Below, piece after piece: positions 1 through 4,955 of a stretch of DNA of 5,418 bases. The stretch lies in NCBI GenBank assembly GCA_007120745.1, contig SKNC01000122.1, positions 1-5,418 on the forward strand. The letters run 5' to 3'. The notes beneath the pieces are model-generated. The model was not told the origin of the DNA. It saw only the letters and a list, made by a program, of their open reading frames with translations, and did no database searches. A program made the position numbers and the translations under genes. Source of the DNA: Bacillota bacterium (GTDB taxonomy: Bacteria > Bacillota > Dethiobacteria > SKNC01). Each line of letters opens with the position of its first letter. Positions within the stretch are counted from its first letter, which is position 1.

Positions 1-564
1 GACCAGTTGAATTAATTCACTGTCCACTAAATCACTAATTTCCATCCGGAAAGAAATCTTGACAATTTCCGAATTTTCCCCGATTTCATCCAGCTCAGAG
101 GAGTCATCCTGTAAATTTTTATAAAGAGACCTGGGAGGGGATATGTCAATGGCCATATTAAACATTTCCGCCATGGCCGTAGAGGAGGCCCCCATCATCT
201 GATTCATGGCCTCGCTTACTGCGCTGAGATGCATCTCCCCCATCTCTTCGGGAAGCTGATCCGCAAATTCCCCCATCATCTGCCCCACGATAAGCCTGGC
301 ATCCTGCTCCTGTATAATTAATAAATTTTGCCCCTCAAGTCCCTCTTTATAATCCACCTGCACCACCACACAGGGAAGTGGATAATTTTTCCTCAATTCC
401 TCCGGAGTGGTGATAGATAGTGTGGGAGTAGTAATGCTTACTCTTTTGTCCAGCAGAGTAGAAAGGGCAGTAGCCGCTGAACCCATGGAGATATTTCCAA
501 CCTCCCTTAGAGCATCCATTTCCTCTTCTTTTAAAATGTTAGTTTTATTATTATCAGAAACCAT
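1..564 (-). CDS. fliY: Flagellar motor switch phosphatase FliY, N-terminal part (cut by the left edge)
   Basis: Translating the minus strand from ATG at 564 gives 188 codons with no stop, so the gene continues past base 1. The protein is a CheC/FliY-type domain. In the family, FliY sits in the C-ring and dephosphorylates CheY-P. Two copies of the phosphatase signature D/S-x3-E-x2-N-x22-P are complete: Asp17, Glu21, Asn24, Pro47, and Ser114, Glu118, Asn121, Pro144. The run AMNQMMGASS after the second site is typical of FliY rather than free CheC. The visible end (ISDLVDSELIQLV) resembles the end of the CheC domain, so a C-terminal SpoA/FliN domain may follow outside the window. The protein begins almost at once with the CheC domain and lacks the CheY-binding peptide (LSQDEIDALL type) usual at the FliY N-terminus. 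GGAGG at 574-578 lies 9 bases before the ATG. It is third in the fliM-fliN-fliY run. A stand-alone CheC is the main alternative. Confidence 0.9.
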   Translation of the reverse strand, partial: MVSDNNKTNILKEEEMDALREVGNISMGSAATALSTLLDKRVSITTPTLSITTPEELRKNYPLPCVVVQVDYKEGLEGQNLLIIQEQDARLIVGQMMGEFADQLPEEMGEMHLSAVSEAMNQMMGASSTAMAEMFNMAIDISPPRSLYKNLQDDSSELDEIGENSEIVKISFRMEISDLVDSELIQLV

Positions 565-573
565 GTCCCCGCT

Positions 574-578
574 CCTCC
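574..578 (-). promoter_or_regulatory. Ribosome binding site of fliY
   Basis: GGAGG on the minus strand lies 9 bases before the ATG at 564, within the 29-base gap after the fliN stop. It supports this start for a gene whose end is not visible. Confidence 0.8.
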
Positions 579-593
579 CGGTATTTATAGCTT

Positions 594-1058
594 TTACTGA
601 CTTTTAAGAGCTCGCAATCTTTCCACGGGCTTTACAATCTCTTTGATGCGGACACCAAAATTTTCATCCATGGAAACAATTTCTCCCCGGGCCAACAGTT
701 TTCCGTTGGTGTAAATCTCCACAGAATCTCCCAGTTTTTTTTGCAGCTCTATTAAGGTACCGGAACTGACCTCTAAAAGGCTTTTTATATCTATTTTTCT
801 GCTGCCCAGTATAACGGAAATTTCCAGAGGCATATCCAAAACCAGATCCAGGTTAGCCCCTGGATGGCTGCGGGGTTCTTTCCCTCTGCCTCTTTCCTCT
901 GGTTGAACAGATCCGTAAAGTTCAATCCCAGGCACGTTAGTGTTGTTTACTTTTTCCCTATCATTACCATTCCCGGTGCCGCCCTCATCTTCTTCCGACA
1001 AACCTCCATTAACTAACGCCTGAATTTCCTCCTGGGTGAGAATCCTGTTATCACTCAT
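594..1058 (-). CDS. fliN: Flagellar motor switch protein FliN with FliM-like CheY-binding peptide
   Basis: This is a 154-residue C-ring protein. Residues 7-17 (LTQEEIQALVN) match the CheY-P-binding peptide found at the start of FliM and Gram-positive FliY. Residues about 19-67 are a low-complexity linker rich in Gly, Asn, Glu and Arg. Residues about 70-145 are a SpoA/FliN domain, with the hallmark runs DMPLEISVILG, GDSVEIYTNGKLLARGE and DENFGVRIKEIV. No CheC domain separates the two parts, so it looks like a FliY without its middle. In the family the SpoA domain dimerises and forms the base of the C-ring, and FliN also helps deliver export substrates. The ATG at 1058 is preferred over an in-frame TTG at 1064, because the strong Shine-Dalgarno site lies 9 bases from the ATG but only 3 from the TTG. 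The start overlaps the fliM stop by 8 bases, which suggests translational coupling. Naming as fliN rather than fliY follows from its domain content. Confidence 0.92.
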   Translation of the reverse strand: MSDNRILTQEEIQALVNGGLSEEDEGGTGNGNDREKVNNTNVPGIELYGSVQPEERGRGKEPRSHPGANLDLVLDMPLEISVILGSRKIDIKSLLEVSSGTLIELQKKLGDSVEIYTNGKLLARGEIVSMDENFGVRIKEIVKPVERLRALKSQ

Positions 1059-2049
1059 CCACAAGTGCCTCCTCCCCTACCCAACGGGTAATTTGAACCG
1101 ACCTCTTGTTTCCGGAAATGCCCGGGAGGACCTTGTATTTTAACTGATTTTCCACATACAAATCCAGTTCCTCTCCAACACTTTTCCCCAGGGGAAGAAC
1201 GTCCCCCTCCTGAATCTCCAAGAAATCCTTCATGCTGATTACCGTTTCCCCCAGGTCCACAGCAAGTTCTACTTCAGAGCCTTCAATTCTCTGACAGAGC
1301 AGCGCCGTATTCTCTTTCTGCGGTTTATGACCGACATTCCGAAAACAATGCTGAGCGGAAAGCTGGTTGATTATAGGCTCCATAGATATAAAAGGCAAAC
1401 ATATATTGATAAACCCCTGATTGTCACCAATCTGGCTCATCAGGGTGACAATGACCACCGTTTCATTGGAAGCCAAAGCCTGATTGTATTGGGGATTGGT
1501 TTCCAGGGTATCAATCACCGGTTCCAGTTTGGTAATATCATGCCAGGAATATTTTAAGTTGTCCAGGATGGTAGTATAAACCCGTTTCATCATGGTTTGT
1601 TCGATCTCCGTCAGTTCCCGCAGCTTCGTCGGCACCTGTCCTTCCCCTCCGCAAAGGAGGTCAATGATGGGGAAAACAAACTGTAGGTCAGTTTGCAGAA
1701 CCGCTGATCCCAGCTGGGGAGAAAGACTCAAAACAGCCATAACTGTAGGAACCGGCAGAGAGTTAATGAACTCCCCGTAGCTTACCTGGGATAAAGAGGC
1801 TACTTCTATTTTAATTACATTCCTTACATAGGCCGAAAGGAAATTCCCCAGAGTACGGGCAAAGTTTTCGTGAATAATCTGTAAAGTGCGGATTTGTTCT
1901 TTAGAAAACTTATTAGGCCTCTTAAAATCGTAAGTTTTTACATCCTCCAACTCTTCTTCTAAAAGATTGGCACCCTCCGATTCGATATCACCGGAGCCCA
2001 GGGCAGTAATTAAGTTATCAATCTCTGATTGGGACAAAACATCTTTCAC
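1051..2049 (-). CDS. fliM: Flagellar motor switch protein FliM
   Basis: The protein has 332 residues, a normal FliM length. Residues 5-17 (LSQSEIDNLITAL) are the CheY-P-binding peptide. Residues about 40-230 form the FliM middle domain, related to CheC but without its phosphatase signature. The conserved GGxG loop that contacts FliG appears as GGEG at 134-137, in IIDLLCGGEG. Residues about 257-326 form the C-terminal SpoA domain, which pairs with FliN/FliY. In the family, CheY-P binding to FliM changes the FliM-FliG contact and switches rotation direction. The start is GTG at 2049, with AAGGTGG 11 bases upstream; no better in-frame start fits the conserved N-terminus. It is the first gene of the leftward fliM-fliN-fliY run, and its stop overlaps the fliN ATG. 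Nothing looks degraded, and identification rests on all three domains in order. Confidence 0.96.
   Translation of the reverse strand: MKDVLSQSEIDNLITALGSGDIESEGANLLEEELEDVKTYDFKRPNKFSKEQIRTLQIIHENFARTLGNFLSAYVRNVIKIEVASLSQVSYGEFINSLPVPTVMAVLSLSPQLGSAVLQTDLQFVFPIIDLLCGGEGQVPTKLRELTEIEQTMMKRVYTTILDNLKYSWHDITKLEPVIDTLETNPQYNQALASNETVVIVTLMSQIGDNQGFINICLPFISMEPIINQLSAQHCFRNVGHKPQKENTALLCQRIEGSEVELAVDLGETVISMKDFLEIQEGDVLPLGKSVGEELDLYVENQLKYKVLPGISGNKRSVQITRWVGEEALVDE
1068..1077 (-). promoter_or_regulatory. Strong ribosome binding site that decides the fliN start
   Basis: GGGGAGGAGG on the minus strand lies inside the end of fliM, 9 bases before the ATG at 1058. The alternative TTG at 1064 would be only 3 bases away, so the ATG is the likely start. 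Confidence 0.8.
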
Positions 2050-2060
2050 TTACTAATGCA

Positions 2061-2067
2061 CCACCTT
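2061..2067 (-). promoter_or_regulatory. Ribosome binding site of fliM (GTG start)
   Basis: AAGGTGG on the minus strand lies 11 bases before the GTG at 2049. The spacing is slightly long and the motif has one deviation from AAGGAGG. With the GTG start, this suggests modest initiation for fliM compared with the stronger sites of fliN and fliY. Confidence 0.6.
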
Positions 2068-2117
2068 TTTTGAAAAGCTCCCCAGTTAACCCCTGCCCTC
2101 TTTAAGAAATTTATTTA

Positions 2118-2129
2118 AGTACCGGTACT
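2118..2129. repeat. Perfect 12-base palindrome in the divergent control region
   Basis: AGTACCGGTACT is identical to its own reverse complement. The next bases outward (A and A) do not pair, so the symmetry stops at 12. It has no loop, so it suits a dimeric DNA-binding protein better than an RNA hairpin. It lies between fliM and the divergent fapA-like gene, beside the candidate plus-strand promoter. I do not recognise the regulator. Confidence 0.5.
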
Positions 2130-2157
2130 AAACTTACGGCATTTTTGGTCGTATAAT
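2129..2157 (+). promoter_or_regulatory. Possible promoter for the fapA-like gene
   Basis: A perfect TATAAT lies at 2152-2157. The hexamer 17 bases upstream is TAAACT (2129-2134), only 3 of 6 matches to TTGACA. The same stretch can be read as a degenerate sigma-28 site, TAAA (2129-2132) then 15 bases then GTCGTATA. The 12-base palindrome at 2118-2129 touches its -35. A second TATAAT lies at 2291-2296 with no convincing -35. Use of either is unproven. Confidence 0.3.
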
Positions 2158-2161
2158 ATTA

Positions 2162-2187
2162 TTAATCGGTAGTTTTTATAATTTCTA
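2162..2187 (-). promoter_or_regulatory. Possible sigma-28 (SigD/FliA)-like promoter for fliM
   Basis: On the minus strand, CCGATTAA (2169-2162) resembles the sigma-28 -10 element GCCGATAA. TAGA (2187-2184) lies 14 bases upstream of it, against TAAA in the consensus. The spacing is one or two bases short; TGTA two bases further upstream would fit the spacing better but matches worse. It would give an untranslated leader of roughly 100 bases before fliM. This is a motif match by eye only. A TATTAT at 2158-2153 could instead be a weak sigma-A -10, but its -35 is poor. Confidence 0.3.
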
Positions 2188-2257
2188 CAGGGTTGGGGAA
2201 ACTTCCTTTTTCTAAAATAATCATTAACATAACTTAGTAATTGTGAATTTTTATGCC

Positions 2258-2276
2258 CTGCAGACTTCGTCTGCAG
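2258..2276. repeat. Strong 8-bp hairpin upstream of the fapA-like gene
   Basis: CTGCAGAC (2258-2265) and GTCTGCAG (2269-2276) are perfectly complementary, separated by the triloop TTC. The loop and its closing pair read CTTCG. Neither strand has a T-run after the stem, so it does not look like an intrinsic terminator. It lies 43 bases before the Shine-Dalgarno site of the fapA-like gene, so it would be in that mRNA leader if the promoter is at 2129-2157. If transcription starts from the TATAAT at 2291 it would instead overlap the -35 region. Confidence 0.75.
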
Positions 2277-2318
2277 CACCAGTCTGTGGCTATAATTGGC
2301 CTTGAGTTATATTTCTAT

Positions 2319-2325
2319 AAAGGAG
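2319..2325 (+). promoter_or_regulatory. Ribosome binding site that decides the fapA-like start
   Basis: AAAGGAG lies 8 bases before the ATG at 2334. The frame is open back to an ATG at 2253, but that codon has only an AT-rich stretch upstream and no Shine-Dalgarno match, so 2334 is chosen. Confidence 0.85.
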
Positions 2326-2333
2326 TTTACAAC

Positions 2334-4127
2334 ATGGAAAATTTGAATCTCTTAAAATGTAAAGCAGGAATAAAAGACGGAAAAATTTTTTTTATCGAAA
2401 TGGAAGACGGAGTGGTGCTTCCAACCATTACCCCTGACCCCCATGTAATTTTAAGAATAAATGATCAAGAGGTGGAAGACCAGGCACAGCTGAATCCTGA
2501 AGACCAGATAGAAATACTCCCTAGGACAGATGTTATTTCCCCTGCTCTTCTAAAAATCAAAGTGAGCCAGGATAACCTTTCAGCCTGCATCAGCCTTACC
2601 CCTTCACAAATAAAAACCTTTGAACTGGTTGACCAGGAACCTACGGAGGAACTCCGGCTCAACACCCGGGAATTTACGCAAAAAGAATTGAGCATTACTA
2701 AAGAAGAACTTTTTAGTCAGCTGGAAATACATAAAGTAACCTGGGGTATTATCCAGGAAAATGTGGATCGTTTCCTGGAGTGCCCATCGGAGGAGCCTGT
2801 GGAAATTGCCCGGGGGACCCCCCCCCAACCCTCACGGGATGCCGAATTAATCCTTTTATTTAAACAAGAATTTCAAACTGCTCCGGGAATAAACTCCTCC
2901 GGTAATGTAGATTACCGGGAAACATTACAAATTCCCTACGTTAGACCCGGTACAGTGCTGGCTAAAAAAATCCCTGCTGATTTCGGTGAACCGGGAATCA
3001 CTGTGTCGGGGGAAAAAATACAGATTCCAAAGGCCAAGGATTTCTCCCTTCAAGCGGGAGCCAATACCCGCCTGAACAGTACCGGTGAAAAAATTAAGTC
3101 TACCATTTACGGGTTCCCCCAGATGGAACAAAAGGGGCTTATTCACACCTTTTCCGTCACCAACGAATTCCTCCACTCAGGAGACGTTGACCTTTCCAGT
3201 GGAAATATTCGTTTCCAGGGGGATATCACGGTTCAGGGCAGCATCACTGAAGGCATGTCCGTCCTGGCAGGTGGGAAACTGATGGTACAGGGCAGTGTAA
3301 ACAATGCCGCCCTCCAATCGGCAGGCCACTTAACAATACAGAAAAGCGTTATTAATTCCGCACTTCTGGCCGGGGGAATAGAAGCCCTCCTGCTGCAGCT
3401 TCAGCCCGTCATAAATGACCTGGAATATCATTTGAACAACCTGCTGATGATGGTACAGCTGCTTAAAGACCATCCCCGCTTTAAAGGAAAGCAAATCCAG
3501 GGAAAAGCCCTGACACAGATGGTTCGTATGCTGGCGGGAACCAAAATACCTGACCTTGCCAACATCATTAAAGACTTTGACGAAAGGGTAAAAAAAATAA
3601 GTGGACATACCATGAGTTTTAAGCTGCCTTTAGAATTTTTGCAAAACCTCAGCAAATTGGCAGAAGACTTTACTTATTTCTTTTCTCAGAGTACCGACAG
3701 CTTTATTGACTGCGACATCTTACTGAAAAGGCTTCGATTTCTAAAGGAGGACCTTAAGAAAAATCCCGTTCCCCCCAGTGACATTTCTGTAGGGTACTGC
3801 CTGAACTCCCTCCTGGAGGCCAGCCAAAATGTCTGGATCCATGGACAGGGATCCTTTCAGTCGGACATTAAAGCCATGGGAGAAATAAAAGTTACCGGAA
3901 TCCTCCGGGGAGGGACGCTCCATGCCGGCGGGGATGTGTTTGTGAAGGAAGTAGGCTCCTCCTCCGGTGTCATCACTCATATCAAGGTCCCCTCTAAAAA
4001 TAAGATTACCATAAATAAAGCCTATGAAAATACCTGTATATCCATTGGCAAACAAACATACCGCTTTACCATGCCCAGGACCAATATTGACGCTTACCAG
4101 GAAAAAGGCAGCATATTTCTGAATTGA
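2334..4127 (+). CDS. DUF342 / FapA family protein (flagellar assembly protein A-like)
   Basis: The protein has 597 residues with no signal peptide or membrane segment, so it is probably cytoplasmic. Residues 1-65 form a small beta-rich leader domain. Residues about 70-165 match the FapA N-terminal domain (KIKVSQDNLSACISLTP, then a region ending EIARGTPPQPSRDAEL). Residues about 195-345 are the DUF342 core: PGTVLAKKIP, GEPGITVSGEKI, then a right-handed beta-helix with Gly-rich turns (GDVDLSSGNIRFQGDITVQG and repeats). Residues about 350-495 are a mostly helical insert, probably coiled coil, and the helix resumes at about 498-550 (VTGILRGGTLHAGGDVFVKE). DUF342 genes often lie in flagellar clusters, and Vibrio FapA affects flagellar polar assembly; the biochemical role here is unknown. 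The gene is divergent from fliM and convergent with flgG, opposite to every neighbour. Homopolymer runs T8 (2386-2393), C9 (2818-2826) and A8 (3590-3597) lie in the reading frame. Confidence 0.88.
   Translation: MENLNLLKCKAGIKDGKIFFIEMEDGVVLPTITPDPHVILRINDQEVEDQAQLNPEDQIEILPRTDVISPALLKIKVSQDNLSACISLTPSQIKTFELVDQEPTEELRLNTREFTQKELSITKEELFSQLEIHKVTWGIIQENVDRFLECPSEEPVEIARGTPPQPSRDAELILLFKQEFQTAPGINSSGNVDYRETLQIPYVRPGTVLAKKIPADFGEPGITVSGEKIQIPKAKDFSLQAGANTRLNSTGEKIKSTIYGFPQMEQKGLIHTFSVTNEFLHSGDVDLSSGNIRFQGDITVQGSITEGMSVLAGGKLMVQGSVNNAALQSAGHLTIQKSVINSALLAGGIEALLLQLQPVINDLEYHLNNLLMMVQLLKDHPRFKGKQIQGKALTQMVRMLAGTKIPDLANIIKDFDERVKKISGHTMSFKLPLEFLQNLSKLAEDFTYFFSQSTDSFIDCDILLKRLRFLKEDLKKNPVPPSDISVGYCLNSLLEASQNVWIHGQGSFQSDIKAMGEIKVTGILRGGTLHAGGDVFVKEVGSSSGVITHIKVPSKNKITINKAYENTCISIGKQTYRFTMPRTNIDAYQEKGSIFLN
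2818..2826 (+). repeat. C9 homopolymer inside the fapA-like gene
   Basis: Nine consecutive C bases, preceded by G5 and A, encode the Thr-Pro-Pro-Gln stretch at residues 162-165. Removing one C brings in a TAA at 2848-2850 (171 residues). Adding one C brings in a TAA at 2861-2863 (176 residues). Either slip leaves only the N-terminal domains. The frame is intact as given. Confidence 0.9.
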
Positions 4128-4135
4128 TTTCTCTG

Positions 4136-4170
4136 AAAAAACCTTTTAGCGCCGAATATGATTGGCCAGC
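4136..4170 (-). terminator. Weak candidate terminator after flgG
   Basis: On the minus strand, AGC-GCC-AAT pairs with ATT-GGC-GCT around a CAT loop, with a TG bulge and a C bulge (4170-4148). This is followed by AAAAGG and a T6 run (4141-4136). The stem overlaps the last codons and stop of flgG. The bulges and the 6-base gap before the T-run make it weak, and the plus strand has no T-run after the same stem. Confidence 0.3.
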
Positions 4171-4940
4171 TGCCACATGTCCTCCGCCAGACGAAGAGAA
4201 CGGCTGTTTACCTGAAAATAACGGCTGCTCATAATCAACCGGGACATCTCTTCCGTTATATCCACGTTGGAGGTCTCCAGCATACCCTGGAGAACGGAAC
4301 CCGTTTCCCCTTCCCCAGGAAAACCCTGTACAGCCGGGCCTGAAGCCTCTGTTGCCTGAAGCAGATGGTACCCCTCCTGAAGTAAACCCGAAGGATTTTC
4401 AAAGTGGTATATAACCAGGCGTCCCATATCCACTTCTTCTCCCTGGGCATTTACTGCCTTCACTTCCCCACTGGAACTAACCGAAAATGTTTCCGGAATA
4501 AATTCTTCTGGAACCGCCCTGAGATCTCCCCTTACATAATTCCCTGCTGCATCCGTCAGGCGTCCTTGGCTGTCTATACCGAAGTCCCCTGAACGGGTAT
4601 AGGCCGTTGTGCCGTCTTCCATCTCCAGACCGAAAAAGCCCTGTCCCGAAATGGTCAAATCCAGCGGCCGTCCGGTAGGAAGAAATGATCCCGGCTTCAT
4701 ATTTATAGGTCCGCTGATCAAAGTACTTCCCCTACCCATCTGGGGCATAAGCCCCGTAGGAGGCTCTGGACGTACCGGCGTTCCCCTCTGCACAACCGGC
4801 TGATAAATCAAGTCGGTAAAGTAATAATCCCGCCTCTTAAAACCGGTTGTTCCCATATTGCTCAGATTATGCCCAATATTGTCCAGCTGCAGCCTCTGCA
4901 CGTTCATGCCCGCTGCACCTGTTTTCATCATTCCAATCAT
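4146..4940 (-). CDS. flgG: Flagellar distal rod protein FlgG (FlhP-type hook-basal body protein)
   Basis: The protein has 264 residues, close to the usual FlgG length of about 260. Residues 1-40 carry the rod/hook N-terminal domain, with the helix and signature LDNIGHNLSNMGTTGFKRR at 19-37 in place of the usual ANNLANxxTTGFK. Residues about 90-175 form the middle domain (LDLTISGQGFFGLE, then AYTRSGDFGIDSQGRL). Residues about 215-264 are the C-terminal domain (VLQGMLETSNVDITEEM and a long helix ending LANHIRR). In the family the terminal helices coil together to form the rod. Export is by the flagellar type III system, and no Sec signal is present. ATG at 4940 follows AAGGAGGG by 7 bases. That site overlaps the TAA of the upstream rod gene, so the two are one operon and probably coupled. 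The C-terminus resembles Bacillus FlhP as well as FlgG, so the exact paralogue name is less sure than the family. Confidence 0.9.
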   Translation of the reverse strand: MIGMMKTGAAGMNVQRLQLDNIGHNLSNMGTTGFKRRDYYFTDLIYQPVVQRGTPVRPEPPTGLMPQMGRGSTLISGPINMKPGSFLPTGRPLDLTISGQGFFGLEMEDGTTAYTRSGDFGIDSQGRLTDAAGNYVRGDLRAVPEEFIPETFSVSSSGEVKAVNAQGEEVDMGRLVIYHFENPSGLLQEGYHLLQATEASGPAVQGFPGEGETGSVLQGMLETSNVDITEEMSRLIMSSRYFQVNSRSLRLAEDMWQLANHIRR

Positions 4941-4947
4941 TGATTCA

Positions 4948-4955
4948 CCCTCCTT
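4948..4955 (-). promoter_or_regulatory. Ribosome binding site of flgG, overlapping the upstream stop
   Basis: AAGGAGGG on the minus strand lies 7 bases before the ATG at 4940 and shares two bases with the TAA (4956-4954) of the preceding rod gene, consistent with translational coupling. Confidence 0.8.

Noticed and set aside
1059..1064. A TTG start at 1064 for fliN, adding two residues.
   Set aside because: It is only 3 bases from the Shine-Dalgarno site, while the ATG at 1058 is 9 bases away and fits the family N-terminus.
1327..1780. Plus-strand open frames of 62-76 codons inside fliM.
   Set aside because: They lie antisense to a clearly conserved FliM domain, have no recognisable protein features, and are explained as shadows of the real frame. 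The same applies to 407-607 within fliY, 2465-4055 on the minus strand within the fapA-like gene, and 4158-4803 on the plus strand within flgG.
2258..2276. The 8-bp hairpin as an intrinsic terminator for either strand.
   Set aside because: On the plus strand it is followed by CACCAGTCTG and on the minus strand by GGCATAAAAA. Neither is a T-run.
2253..2333. An N-terminal extension of 27 residues on the fapA-like protein, starting at ATG 2253.
   Set aside because: There is no Shine-Dalgarno site before 2253, the extension would be read through the strong hairpin, and its residues look like translated intergenic DNA. The ATG at 2334 has AAAGGAG at good spacing.
3590..3597. The A8 run in the fapA-like gene as a programmed frameshift site.
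   Set aside because: The zero frame continues for another 177 codons of conserved family sequence, and no stimulatory structure or sensible alternative product is evident.
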